This document shows, in pieces, positions 8,822 through 17,684 of a stretch of DNA of 64,000 bases. The first letter of the stretch is position 1. The number at the start of each line of letters is the position of its first letter. A program made the position numbers and the translations under genes. The notes under the pieces are model-generated. The model saw only the letters and a program-made list of their open reading frames with translations. It was not told the origin of the DNA and did not search any database. Location of the stretch: assembly GCF_037120705.1 (NCBI RefSeq), contig NZ_JAWLJU010000001.1, forward strand, positions 682,001 through 746,000, read 5' to 3'. Origin of the DNA: Pseudoalteromonas sp. UG3-2 (GTDB lineage Bacteria; Pseudomonadota; Gammaproteobacteria; Enterobacterales; Alteromonadaceae).

Positions 8822-9958
8822 TTAACGTACTGCCAGCATAATTAAGCCAGGGAACACAAAGAATGAACCCAATACATAGGCCAGTGCCGCAGGCTTGTTA
8901 CGAGAGCCAAGGTCAGCAATTTTCTCAGCTAACGTCAGCGGGATCTCTCTTAGCAGTGGCAGACCATAAATAAAGGTCACGGCAAACACATTAAACATTA
9001 CGTGAACCAGTGCGATGGTCAGGGCAACTTCCGCTGCAGCACCCGTGATAGAGGTGGCTGCTAACAGTGCAGTAATGGTAGTGCCAATGTTGGCACCCAG
9101 GGTAAACGGATAAATTTGACGAGTATTAAATACACCACTACCTGCCAGTGGGATCATTAAACTGGTTGTGGTTGAAGACGATTGCACCATGATGGTCACT
9201 AGGGCACCAGAGCCAATACCAACGAATGGACCACGACCAATGGCACTGTGTAATAACTCTTTAGCTTTACCAACCAAGGCTTTTTTCAGCAATTTGCCAA
9301 GGTAAGTAACGGCAAATAAAATCATCATGATACCGATAATCACCATGGTCACACCGGCAGCCGTTGAATCTAAGAAACTCACTGCATCTTTGACAACATT
9401 AACACTGGGTTTTACCAAAGGCTTGATGAAGTTATAGCTCTTCAGCGACAAATCGGCATCGCCAACAAATACGTGCGCTAAGCTCGATGCAAATTTTTCC
9501 AAAATGCCGAACATAATTTCCAGAGGAAGGAAAATAGCCACCGCCAACAAGTTAAAGAAGTCATGAACGGTTGACGCTGCAAACGCGCGTTTAAACTCTT
9601 CACGACTACGAATATGTCCAATTGAAACCAAGGTATTAGTGATTGTTGTGCCGATGTTAGCACCCATAATCATAGGAATAGCAATACCAATAGGTAAACC
9701 ACCAGCTACTAAGCCCACTATCACCGAGGTGACAGTAGAGGAAGATTGTACCAAAGCGGTGGCCAGTGCACCGAGTAATAGAGCAACCACAGGATTGGTG
9801 GCAAAAGCAAAGATTTCTCTTGCGCCCTCACTACCGCCTGATGCCAGTTTAAAGCCACCGCTAACGGTGCCAACGGCTACAAGTACCAAGTAAACTAACA
9901 TTGCAATAGCAAACCAATTTAATAGCTTTGCTGATGTCGACTGAGTTTGATTAACCAT
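8822..9958 (-). CDS. Na+/phosphate cotransporter family protein (NaPi-II / NptA type)
   Basis: Inner-membrane sodium-coupled phosphate symporter of the PF02690 family. The family's inverted-repeat design is plain: two QSSS motifs, at 71-74 (ALVQSSSTVTSVIVGL) and 259-262 (IMVQSSSTTTSLMIPL), each followed by an ANIGTTIT segment (MGANIGTTITNTL and LGANIGTTITALL). About eight to nine hydrophobic segments; 378 aa, a compact version without the cytoplasmic PhoU-like tail of YjbB. Substrate preference for phosphate is family knowledge. Monocistronic with its own terminator. Confidence 0.9.
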   Translation of the reverse strand: MVNQTQSTSAKLLNWFAIAMLVYLVLVAVGTVSGGFKLASGGSEGAREIFAFATNPVVALLLGALATALVQSSSTVTSVIVGLVAGGLPIGIAIPMIMGANIGTTITNTLVSIGHIRSREEFKRAFAASTVHDFFNLLAVAIFLPLEIMFGILEKFASSLAHVFVGDADLSLKSYNFIKPLVKPSVNVVKDAVSFLDSTAAGVTMVIIGIMMILFAVTYLGKLLKKALVGKAKELLHSAIGRGPFVGIGSGALVTIMVQSSSTTTSLMIPLAGSGVFNTRQIYPFTLGANIGTTITALLAATSITGAAAEVALTIALVHVMFNVFAVTFIYGLPLLREIPLTLAEKIADLGSRNKPAALAYVLGSFFVFPGLIMLAVR

Positions 9959-10197
9959 AAGTGTCTCTTTGTCTAAGCGTGAAACGCTTCATTACATTTT
10001 TGTGTCAGCGCGCATTTAAACACCCAATTGTTACAGTTATATTTCACTTTTAAGAAAACCGTTGAGCTTGGCCATTTTTTGCACTTCGGCAATAAGCTAA
10101 CAGCTGATAATGTCGTTTATATGACTGATTTTAATGAAAAGAGTGACCACTTTCAGAAATCAAATAAAAACAAAAAAATGGCGTCCATATTTACTCC

Positions 10198-12162
10198 ATG
10201 TTTGCGTTTTACTCTTTTGTATATCTAATTGCACACAGTGTTGTCATCATGCCAATTGTTATCTTGCTTATTAGCTTCATCTGTAGCGCTGCTATTGCCT
10301 CCGAGCAACTTGAAGCACAGTTTCAACCGTTATCACACTCAGAGCTACAAAATACAGTGCAATTACAACCAAATCAGGTGATTGAACTGCTATCCGAAAT
10401 AAATACCAAGTCAGCCTTTATTACGGGTCAAGACTACCAATGGACCTTGATTAAGCGCAGCGATATAGCGCACTATGACAATGCAACGTTAGCGTTTGGC
10501 TTCTCACGCTTACCCTGGTTGGACATTATTGCAATACGAGATGGCGAAATTATTGCTCGCCAAGAAATGAACCCCTTTGCCAATTTCTCAGAGCGTAAAA
10601 TTGTCGCGCCACTGTTTTACTTACCATTGCAATCATGGTTCTTACAGGCAGACGCCGTGTTGCTTCGCTATCAAACTTTTGCAAATGCCACAGCAGCGCT
10701 GACAATCCACGAGAAGCAGCAAGTGCAACAGCAAATCGCCCAGAGTTTGATAAGTAATACTGCGCTTGCAGGAGTAATATTTGCTGTGCTGTTGATGGTG
10801 TTCATTAATTTTATATTTAATCGCAATAACACCAACCTGTACTATTGTATTTGGACAGCACTGTTTTTGTTTATTGTGCTGGATATGTCAGGGCTTACCT
10901 TTCAGTATTTATGGCCACAACACGGCTTATTTGCCTGTGTTTTTAGTCTAACTTTGATGACCATAGCCCCAGTTTTCCATCTGTTGTTTATTAATGCCTT
11001 CTTACAACTAAAAAAACATCAAACCACCTTATGGCAGCTGTATCGTCTTTTTTGTCTGTTGTATGTGCTACTTATTCCTATTGCTTTTTACAAACAATCG
11101 GTCAGTTATAATTTAGTGTTAAGCTTATTAGTGATCCCACTATTGCTGGTAACGGCAGTGTGGGCTTGGCAACAACAAGCCCCCGGAAGTAAAACCTTTG
11201 CTTTGAGCCTGCTTAACCACGTTATTTTTGTCAATATCATCGCCATCGGCAGTGCCACATGGTCAGGCTTTGGCGATGTGGCCACCATCACCGCCGCAAT
11301 CAAAATCGGTTACTTTATTGAGGTGATGTTGTTTTCTCTGGCCTTAGCTCAGCAGCACAACTCAGTGAGAAATAAACTCATCAATACACTGCAAACCAAA
11401 GTAAACTTATTACAGCAATCAGCAAAAACGCAAAAACAGTTTAGCAAACGCAGCACCCAGGCCCTACAGCATACTGAAACACGTTTATTTACCGACTTAT
11501 CTCACGAATTAAGAACGCCATTAACGGTAATGAAAGTACAAGTTGAGTCGTTGCAATACAATGTGGTGGAAAATGTCGAAGCCAGTTATGACAAGTTAAT
11601 GGCTAAAATTGATGAATTAAACGGCTTTATTAACCGCTTGATGCTGGTGGCGGACAACCAACAGTTAACGACGTTGCTGTGTTTAAAGCGAGTTTGTGCT
11701 GAGGAGTTAAGCAATAACCTCTACGCCCAAACAGTGACTATTTTCCCCAAAGGGCAAAAGCAATTTAAGCTGGTCGTGAATAATACGCCACATACCTATG
11801 TTAACGTTGACTTGGATTACATCGCCAATTGTGTGATTGAAATCTTATCTAATGCCGTTAAGCATGGTGGCGAGCACATAACGGTAACTCTCAGCTGTTT
11901 AACCACAGCAGATAAATTTATCATTGCCATCGAAGATAAATTGACTCAAGTTTCTTATGAGGCGCATAAAAAACTGTTTTCGCCATTGTTCAATGGCGAC
12001 TTAGTCTCAAGCTCTGGGATCAACAAAGACACCATAGGGATGGCCATGTGTAAAAAAATCATCGCCGTTCATGACGGCATAATTACATCGAAAAACAGTC
12101 AACAAGGTGGCTTATATATTGAAATTCAATTGCCTCTTATGAGCCAAAGTGCCTGTGCTTAA
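10198..12162 (+). CDS. orphan 7TMR-DISM-like sensor histidine kinase
   Basis: Predicted membrane sensor kinase. Order: a signal-anchor/signal sequence; an extracytoplasmic beta-rich region (about 25-180) of the 7TMR-DISM extracellular type; seven hydrophobic helices (about 190-390); a short coiled coil; a HisKA domain with phospho-acceptor His436 in DLSHELRTPLTV; and a HATPase domain with N box IEILSNAVKHGG, a degenerate D/G1 region (IAIEDKLTQ) and GMAMCKKIIAVHDG. The G1 box lacks the usual DxGxG, so ATP binding may be weak. The start is uncertain: ATG 10198 or ATG 10249, neither with a good ribosome binding site; the latter gives a neater signal peptide. No response regulator is adjacent. 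Confidence 0.82.
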   Translation: MFAFYSFVYLIAHSVVIMPIVILLISFICSAAIASEQLEAQFQPLSHSELQNTVQLQPNQVIELLSEINTKSAFITGQDYQWTLIKRSDIAHYDNATLAFGFSRLPWLDIIAIRDGEIIARQEMNPFANFSERKIVAPLFYLPLQSWFLQADAVLLRYQTFANATAALTIHEKQQVQQQIAQSLISNTALAGVIFAVLLMVFINFIFNRNNTNLYYCIWTALFLFIVLDMSGLTFQYLWPQHGLFACVFSLTLMTIAPVFHLLFINAFLQLKKHQTTLWQLYRLFCLLYVLLIPIAFYKQSVSYNLVLSLLVIPLLLVTAVWAWQQQAPGSKTFALSLLNHVIFVNIIAIGSATWSGFGDVATITAAIKIGYFIEVMLFSLALAQQHNSVRNKLINTLQTKVNLLQQSAKTQKQFSKRSTQALQHTETRLFTDLSHELRTPLTVMKVQVESLQYNVVENVEASYDKLMAKIDELNGFINRLMLVADNQQLTTLLCLKRVCAEELSNNLYAQTVTIFPKGQKQFKLVVNNTPHTYVNVDLDYIANCVIEILSNAVKHGGEHITVTLSCLTTADKFIIAIEDKLTQVSYEAHKKLFSPLFNGDLVSSSGINKDTIGMAMCKKIIAVHDGIITSKNSQQGGLYIEIQLPLMSQSACA

Positions 12163-12282
12163 GTCAATGACTTTGCCAAATCGACTGCTATCTTATACAC
12201 TGCGCGACAAATCAGTAGCCGGCTTCACGCAGTGGCTATACTGAAGAGGTATTTTATTAATCGCCACGGGTAGGTAGCGCAA

Positions 12283-12780
12283 ATGAGCTTCTGGCAAGAA
12301 AAAACGTTAGCACAGATGAATCAACAAGAATGGGAAGCCATTTGTGATGGTTGCGGTAAATGCTGCCTGCATTCGTTTATTGATAGCGACCAAGAAGACG
12401 ATGACGACTTTTCCAGTACCGACTTTTTACGGGAAGGAGAGGAGCTGTTATACACCGACGTGATTTGCCAGTATAACGATCCTGCTACTTGCGGGTGTGC
12501 CCGCTATAGCGAACGGCAACGTTTAGTGCCAAGTTGTGTGCAATTAACCAAAGAAAACCTCAAAGACATCTTTTTTATGCCCAACAGCTGCAGTTATCGC
12601 CGCCTTTATGAGGGCAGGGGCCTTGCCAGTTGGCATCCATTAAACCATCAAGGTTCAAAACAAGCAATGATAGATGCTGGGATCAGCACCCATGGCAAAA
12701 CCACTTCTGAACTGAATGTCGATTTAGAAACTCAATTTGAAAGCCATATTGTCGAGTGGCCGAAACACGATTGCGATTGA
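12283..12780 (+). CDS. YcgN-family cysteine cluster protein (UPF0260)
   Basis: Cytosolic protein of unknown function in the UPF0260/CxxCxxCC family. The diagnostic cluster is CDGCGKCCLH at about residue 22-31, with further conserved cysteines in VICQYNDPATCGCARYSERQ, VPSCVQL and SCSYR, and a C-terminal HIVEWPKHDCD. Metal binding, probably Fe-S or Zn, is the usual suggestion for the family but is not proven. At 165 aa it is slightly longer than E. coli YcgN because of an acidic insert (DQEDDDDFSST). It appears to be transcribed alone. Confidence 0.88.
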   Translation: MSFWQEKTLAQMNQQEWEAICDGCGKCCLHSFIDSDQEDDDDFSSTDFLREGEELLYTDVICQYNDPATCGCARYSERQRLVPSCVQLTKENLKDIFFMPNSCSYRRLYEGRGLASWHPLNHQGSKQAMIDAGISTHGKTTSELNVDLETQFESHIVEWPKHDCD

Positions 12781-12957
12781 CCTTATGTTCGGTGTTCTTG
12801 AGCGCTAACTAAGTAACACATCCAATTAACCATTGTCATCACAGGCAAGTACCATATTCAGCCTGCGCTTTTGGCTAAACTTATTTTTTAGACCTTTTCT
12901 AGTTCGTTATTTTTAGTAACGCCTTTAATAAATGACTCTATGAGCAATATTTAATGA

Positions 12958-12987
12958 TTAATTACGCACTAATTAATTACGCACTAA
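12958..12987 (+). repeat. tandem 15-bp exact duplication upstream of nagP
   Basis: TTAATTACGCACTAA occurs twice back to back with no mismatch (12958-12972 and 12973-12987), ending 13 bp before the nagP operator. The rest of the 302-bp gap 12781-13082 holds the operator and promoter listed below; nothing else was recognised. Confidence 0.85.
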
Positions 12988-13000
12988 AAGTTCAGGCCTA

Positions 13001-13014
13001 TTGGAACGTTCCAA
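13001..13014 (+). promoter_or_regulatory. LacI-type operator in front of nagP
   Basis: TTGGAACGTTCCAA is a perfect 14-bp palindrome with a central CG, the usual shape of LacI-family operators. It lies 69 bp before the GTG start and just upstream of a -35-like element. The same core, GGAACGTTCC, recurs in front of the MCP gene at 14497-14506. NagR, a LacI-family regulator of GlcNAc genes in Shewanella and relatives, is the best guess for the binding protein; no regulator gene lies in the window. Confidence 0.7.
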
Positions 13015-13022
13015 AAGAACAA

Positions 13023-13052
13023 TTGTGACTTTCATGTAACACTGTGTAGAAT
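13023..13052 (+). promoter_or_regulatory. probable sigma-70 promoter of nagP
   Basis: TTGTGA (13023-13028) and TAGAAT (13047-13052) separated by 18 bp resemble a sigma-70 promoter. The operator lies just upstream of the -35 box. Confidence 0.5.
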
Positions 13053-13082
13053 CAAGGTGAAGAATCCAATGGAGTTACTCTT

Positions 13083-14354
13083 GTGAGCGAAATAAACACA
13101 CAACAATCATTCGCAACCAGTGGCAATAATGAAAATAACAATTATCGTCTGCCGCTCATTGCGATGACAACCCTGTTTTTCCTATGGGGTTTTATCACTG
13201 TTCTTAATGATGTCTTAATTCCACGCCTTAAAGGTGTGTTTGATTTAAGCTACACCGAAGCCATGCTCATTCAGTTTTGCTTCTTTAGTGCCTATTTTAT
13301 CGTTTCCTTACCAGCAGGCTATTTAGTAAAGCGCTTTGGCTATAAAAATGGCGTGTTAAGCGGCTTGGTCATTGCATCACTGGGGTGTTTAATGTTTTAT
13401 CCAGCCGTGGTCGTGCATGAATACTGGTTGTTCCTCTCTGCTTTATTTGTCTTAGCGGCAGGTGTGACCATTTTGCAAGTCTCAGCTAACCCATACGTAG
13501 CCGCACTGGGCGACCCAAAAACCGCTTCCAGTCGACTCAACTTAGCGCAAGCGTTGAATTCACTCGGTACCACCGTAGGACCCATTGTTGGTGGCTTTTT
13601 ACTATTTGGTGCAGCCGGCTCGCTCACTGTCGATGCCGCCACTGCCGACTCAGTGAAGATCCCTTACTTAATGCTCGCTGCAGCGTTACTTACCATTGCT
13701 ATTGTTTTCGCATTTTTGAAACTACCGGTTATCAAAGAGCACAATGAAGCGAGCGATTGTAAGGCGCAAAACCACAGCTTAATGGAAGCCCCTCATCTCG
13801 TAATGGGGGTTGTTGGCATATTCTGTTATGTGGGTGCTGAAGTCGCCATTGGTAGCTTTTTAGTTAACTATTTCGCCGATCCGAATATTGCGGGGTTAGA
13901 AGAGCATACTGCAGCTAAACTCATTGGTTATTATTGGGGTGGGGCAATGGTTGGCCGTTTCATTGGCTCAGCCGTGCTTAAAACCGTAGCCCCATCTAAA
14001 GCTGTGGCGTTTAACGCTGTCAGTATTATCTTATTATTGCTCTTAACCATGAGTTCAAGTGGCAATATTGCCCTTATTTCCGTATTGGCAATTGGTTTAT
14101 TCAACTCAATTATGTTCCCAACCATCTTCTCTATTGCCATCGAAGGCCTAGGCTCACTCACCAGTAAGGGCTCTGGCTGGCTTTGCCTAGCCATCGTTGG
14201 TGGTGCTTTGGTGCCTTTACTACAGGGGGTTGTGGCTGATAATTTTGGTATTCAAATCAGCTTTTTAGTGCCGTTGGTGTGTTATATCTATATCGCTTGG
14301 TATGGACTCAATGTGGTTAAGCTATCACAACTATGGCAGCAAAAACTCGGCTAA
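13083..14354 (+). CDS. nagP: N-acetylglucosamine-type sugar MFS permease (NagP-like)
   Basis: Twelve-helix inner-membrane sugar:H+ or sugar:Na+ symporter of the FGHS (fucose/glucose/galactose) branch of the major facilitator superfamily. Hallmarks: [19 protein letters not shown] in helix 1, the loop [41 protein letters not shown] split across helix 4-5, and [16 protein letters not shown] at 13083 is 8 bp after GGAG and gives 423 aa. GlcNAc as substrate is inferred from the GGAACGTTCC operator shared with a chemoreceptor gene and from the chitinolytic neighbourhood; fucose or glucose permeases of the same family cannot be excluded by sequence alone. Confidence 0.82.
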   Translation: MSEINTQQSFATSGNNENNNYRLPLIAMTTLFFLWGFITVLNDVLIPRLKGVFDLSYTEAMLIQFCFFSAYFIVSLPAGYLVKRFGYKNGVLSGLVIASLGCLMFYPAVVVHEYWLFLSALFVLAAGVTILQVSANPYVAALGDPKTASSRLNLAQALNSLGTTVGPIVGGFLLFGAAGSLTVDAATADSVKIPYLMLAAALLTIAIVFAFLKLPVIKEHNEASDCKAQNHSLMEAPHLVMGVVGIFCYVGAEVAIGSFLVNYFADPNIAGLEEHTAAKLIGYYWGGAMVGRFIGSAVLKTVAPSKAVAFNAVSIILLLLLTMSSSGNIALISVLAIGLFNSIMFPTIFSIAIEGLGSLTSKGSGWLCLAIVGGALVPLLQGVVADNFGIQISFLVPLVCYIYIAWYGLNVVKLSQLWQQKLG

Positions 14355-14378
14355 ATACCACGCTGAATCTATTTGCTT

Positions 14379-14405
14379 AAAAGGTGAGCTTAGCTCACCT
14401 TTTTT
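14379..14405 (+). terminator. rho-independent terminator after nagP
   Basis: AAAAGGTGAGC and GCTCACCTTTT form a long stem with a tiny loop, running into a T tract (to 14405). The gap 14355-14782 also contains the two palindromes listed next; no gene was recognised in it. Confidence 0.9.
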
Positions 14406-14458
14406 ATTGCCGTAAAAGCAATGAACCCAAACACTTTAAATGGTTATAAACCAAACCC

Positions 14459-14472
14459 TGAATACGTATTCA
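14459..14472 (+). promoter_or_regulatory. second palindrome upstream of the chemoreceptor gene
   Basis: TGAATACGTATTCA is a perfect 14-bp palindrome with an ACGT centre, 36 bp (centre to centre) upstream of the GGAACGTTCC site. It could be the binding site of another regulator. A TTAAAA -10-like stretch lies between the two sites. Confidence 0.4.
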
Positions 14473-14494
14473 TGTTAAAATACCGCAGAGCCAT

Positions 14495-14508
14495 TAGGAA
14501 CGTTCCAA
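14495..14508 (+). promoter_or_regulatory. LacI-type operator in front of the MCP gene
   Basis: TAGGAACGTTCCAA differs from the nagP site by one base in 14 and keeps the perfect core GGAACGTTCC (14497-14506). It lies 275 bp upstream of the chosen MCP start, so either the leader is long or the promoter sits here. Probably the same regulator as for nagP. Confidence 0.65.
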
Positions 14509-14782
14509 TAAAGTAAGGCAATAAACAAGTGCAGCAACTGAGGTAAAAACAGCCGTTTGTTAAGCAACATCAAAACCTAACTAAACTTTTCAGTTATCAA
14601 GTCGATAAACAAAGACAATAACCATAATATTTGGTAAAAGTGGAATTAAATCGCATTAACAGCATACGCAGCTCGTTTAGATGCGCAGATAATAATAACT
14701 CTCTGAACCGTTTTTTTGATTGTTGGGCAATCTTCAAACGCTCGTCAAAATCAGGTTCGAAACTAACGCATGCAGGATCGGA

Positions 14783-16672
14783 ATGTTTAAAGCGCTCAAA
14801 TTTACAACTAAGGTCACCGTAGCCGCCTCGCTGGTATTAGTACTCGTTCTTGGCTTGTTCACCGTAAATAACTTTTTGGTTATGCGCGATCAAACGCAAA
14901 CTCGTTTAACCTTGGTGCTGCAAGAAATTTCCAGCTCAGTATCACAAAACATCGCCAATTGGCTTAACTCACGATTAGACATTGTGGTTTCGGTGGCCGA
15001 GGGACACCAAGGCAACGACCGTCTGGAACAAGTGAGACGCCGGCTCAAAACCGCCGATCAAGCGGGTGACTTCAAAAATGTGTACATTGGTACTCAAGAT
15101 GGCACCTTTATTCTTGATGACCCAAGTATTGTGCTACCCAGTGACTTTAATGCCACAACAAGGCCTTGGTATCGTTTAGCGCAGCAAAAACAAGACACTG
15201 CCTTCACTGCGCCATACATCGACGTTACCACCAATGAATTTACCATTTCGGCTGTGGTGCCAATTAAGCAACAAGGTCGTTTTGCCGGTGTCGCTGGTGG
15301 CGATATCGACATGAGTACCATTACCAAGATAATCAATGAAATCGACTTCCTCGGCTTTGGTTACGCCTTTTTGTTAGATGGTTCCGGTAAAATTCTTAGC
15401 CATCCTAATACCCAATTAAATGACAAACCCATGACTGAGCTGTTTGGCAGCAAGTTAGCATTGAGTCGCGAATTCAGCGAACTTGAAATCGATGGCCAAG
15501 AAAAACTGGTTTCTTTTGTGCGCATGAAAGGCATTAAAAACGTAGATTGGTACCTGGGTGTGGTGATCAATAAAGAAATTGCTTACTCATCAGTATCATC
15601 GTTCCGCAATATGGCAGCTATTTATATGTTGCTTGGGGTGATAGCCATTGTCGCCATGCTGCAGTTCTTATTACGCTATTTAATGCGCCCTATGTATAAC
15701 TTAACCGCGGCCATTAAAGACATAGCACAAGGGGAAGGGGATCTCACCCGGCGCTTAGAAATCGACAATCAAGATGAATTTGGTGAACTGTCGGACTATT
15801 TCAATCAGTTTGTCGATAAAATTCACGGCTCGATTACTCAGGTTAAAGACACCACAGTCACACTTGAAAATGTCGTCAATAGTCTGGTGGCACAAACACA
15901 AGACACACTGTCAATGTACACCGATCAATCAAAGCGTACTGACAGTGTCGCCACCGCAATCAATCAATTATCATCCAGTGCACAAGAAATTTCAGGCAAC
16001 GCCAATCATGCTTCTGAATTAGCCAGTAGCGCAAACCGCTTATCGGTGGAAAGCCAAAATGCCCTCACGGAAAATATTAACGAGATAGCGGCGTTAACGG
16101 ATAAGATGTCACAAGCGCAGGAAACCCTAGATGGTCTGGATAAATTATCCGGCAGCATTGGCCAAGTGCTTGAAGTGATAAAAGGCGTCAGTGAGCAAAC
16201 CAATTTATTGGCACTGAATGCTGCCATTGAAGCCGCAAGGGCTGGCGAGGCCGGTCGCGGATTTGCTGTAGTGGCGGACGAAGTGCGCCAGCTTGCCCAG
16301 CGTACCCAAGAGTCCACTCAAGAAATCGAAGACACCATTGTTAAATTGCAGCAAGGCTCTGCTTCAGCGGTAACGGTGATGAAAGCCAGCCTAGAAGATT
16401 CGGCTCGCAGTGCCGATCGCGCCAATGCCTCTGGTCAGAAAATGCATGAAGTCAGCAACTCCATCGATGCCATTGATGGCGTTAACCATGCTGTGGCCAG
16501 CGCCACCAATGAGCAGAGCTCGGTGATCCAATCTTTAGATAGCGACATTCATCACATTAGCGATTTAAGCGCACAAGGCAGTAACAACCTGAAAGCCACT
16601 TTGGATGAATGTAAGTCCCTAAAACAGCAATTTGATGAATTGGAACAAATGGTACTTAAATTTAAAGTTTAA
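14783..16672 (+). CDS. methyl-accepting chemotaxis protein, candidate GlcNAc receptor
   Basis: Inner-membrane chemoreceptor, 629 aa from ATG 14783 (AGGA 5 bp upstream; an in-frame ATG at 14720 lacks a ribosome binding site). Order: membrane helix 1 ([18 protein letters not shown]); a periplasmic double-Cache-like domain (about 40-275, with [10 protein letters not shown] and [20 protein letters not shown] typical of dCache); membrane helix 2 ([19 protein letters not shown]); HAMP; and the signalling domain with the conserved hairpin tip [21 protein letters not shown] nagP-like operator upstream suggests GlcNAc or chitin oligosaccharides as the attractant, as for the nag-linked MCP of Shewanella. 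The ligand itself is inference. Confidence 0.88.
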   Translation: MFKALKFTTKVTVAASLVLVLVLGLFTVNNFLVMRDQTQTRLTLVLQEISSSVSQNIANWLNSRLDIVVSVAEGHQGNDRLEQVRRRLKTADQAGDFKNVYIGTQDGTFILDDPSIVLPSDFNATTRPWYRLAQQKQDTAFTAPYIDVTTNEFTISAVVPIKQQGRFAGVAGGDIDMSTITKIINEIDFLGFGYAFLLDGSGKILSHPNTQLNDKPMTELFGSKLALSREFSELEIDGQEKLVSFVRMKGIKNVDWYLGVVINKEIAYSSVSSFRNMAAIYMLLGVIAIVAMLQFLLRYLMRPMYNLTAAIKDIAQGEGDLTRRLEIDNQDEFGELSDYFNQFVDKIHGSITQVKDTTVTLENVVNSLVAQTQDTLSMYTDQSKRTDSVATAINQLSSSAQEISGNANHASELASSANRLSVESQNALTENINEIAALTDKMSQAQETLDGLDKLSGSIGQVLEVIKGVSEQTNLLALNAAIEAARAGEAGRGFAVVADEVRQLAQRTQESTQEIEDTIVKLQQGSASAVTVMKASLEDSARSADRANASGQKMHEVSNSIDAIDGVNHAVASATNEQSSVIQSLDSDIHHISDLSAQGSNNLKATLDECKSLKQQFDELEQMVLKFKV

Positions 16673-16691
16673 CGTACCTTGCAGTCATAGC

Positions 16692-16718
16692 AGCCGCTTT
16701 AACAAAAGCGGCTTTTTT
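16692..16718 (+). terminator. rho-independent terminator after the MCP gene
   Basis: AGCCGCTTT (16692-16700) pairs with AAAGCGGCT (16705-16713), loop AACA, followed by six T. It separates the MCP gene from the TonB operon, whose promoter must lie in 16719-16915. Confidence 0.9.
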
Positions 16719-16919
16719 ATGATCATTTTATGACAAAGGAGCGCAAAACTTCCTGCAACAGAACAACACCATATTATAAATCAATAAGTTACCTCATTAA
16801 TGCCACTTTTATTACAGGCGTAATATTTACGACACATTAGCGCAACACGGTTGTCATGTTCGCTCTTTAGACTGCCCTCAGTTTTTAGCAACTAGCAATA
16901 ATTTTATAAGGTGTATGCG

Positions 16920-17669
16920 ATGAAGTGCGTTAATCACTTGCTTATAGCAGGTATGCTGGCAACGGCATCAGCCGGTGCAAACGAATTAAACCAAGTCATG
17001 GATAAAAGTGCAGCCATTAATGAGTCTGCAGCAAAAACACAAAGCAAAATCGATGGCATTGCCGATAGCATGCAATCGCGTTTACAAAAGTTCAAGACGC
17101 TAAATAAAGAGATTGATGGCTTAGCCGTTTATAACGCGCAATTGGATAAGCAGATCCGTAGCCAATTAGAAGAAATGGCGGCGATTAATGAATCCATGGA
17201 TCAAGTTTCCGTTATTGAGCGTCAAATCACACCATTAATGCTGCGCATGATCAAAGGCCTAGAGCAATTTGTTGCCCTTGATGTGCCATTTCTACCAAAA
17301 GAGCGCGCTGAACGCATCAGCCAACTTAATACGTTAATGGACCGCGCCGACATTTCTTCCAGTGAAAAGTTCCGCCGCGTACTAGAAGCGTATCAGGTTG
17401 AAGTCGACTATGGTCGTACCATTGAAGCCTACACAGCACTGCTCGACATTAATGGCCAAGAGCGTGAAGTCGATTTTCTGCGCATTGGCCGCTTAGAATT
17501 ACTTTATGTCACCAAAGATGGCAAACAAGCTGGGTTTTGGAATAAAGACAGTAAGGCATTTGAAACCCTACCAGATACCAATATTGGCCAAATTAACAAA
17601 GGCATTCGTATCGCACGCAAGCAGTTGGCACCTGACATGCTAACACTTCCCGTTCAGGCTGCAGAGTAA
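16920..17669 (+). CDS. DUF3450 periplasmic protein of the TonB2-type locus
   Basis: First gene of the TonB operon. DUF3450 proteins are periplasmic, coiled-coil rich and almost always encoded with the long ExbB (TtpC-like) component; their biochemical role is not established. ATG at 16920 lies 6 bp after AAGGTG and gives 249 aa with a signal peptide ending near ASAGA; a GTG at 16911 is less well placed. After it, long helices with heptad character run from about 25 to 105, followed by a conserved globular part (ERQITPLMLRMIKGLEQFV, DVPFLPKERAERI, RTIEAYTALLDINGQEREVDFLRIGRLELLY). The gap to the next start is 15 bp. Confidence 0.9.
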   Translation: MKCVNHLLIAGMLATASAGANELNQVMDKSAAINESAAKTQSKIDGIADSMQSRLQKFKTLNKEIDGLAVYNAQLDKQIRSQLEEMAAINESMDQVSVIERQITPLMLRMIKGLEQFVALDVPFLPKERAERISQLNTLMDRADISSSEKFRRVLEAYQVEVDYGRTIEAYTALLDINGQEREVDFLRIGRLELLYVTKDGKQAGFWNKDSKAFETLPDTNIGQINKGIRIARKQLAPDMLTLPVQAAE

Positions 17670-17684
17670 TAGGTAAGAGTAACA

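Noticed and set aside
9990..10060. Possible Pho box (GTGAAAT ATAA CTGTAAC on the minus strand) upstream of the Na/Pi cotransporter gene
   Set aside because: The first half matches the CTGTNAT consensus in only about four of seven positions; too weak to list as a site.
10028..10228. 66-aa frame upstream of the sensor kinase gene
   Set aside because: No ribosome binding site, low-complexity Lys/Asn-rich end, overlaps the kinase start and lies in an AT-rich promoter region.
12195..12240. Imperfect inverted repeat (CACTGCG ... CGCAGTG) between the sensor kinase and the YcgN-type gene, considered as a terminator
   Set aside because: Loop of over 20 bases and no T tract; no convincing function.
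16819..16831. Short palindrome CGTAA TAT TTACG before the TonB operon, considered as a Fur-type site
   Set aside because: Does not match the GATAATGATAATCATTATC pattern; a 5-bp arm palindrome is expected by chance.
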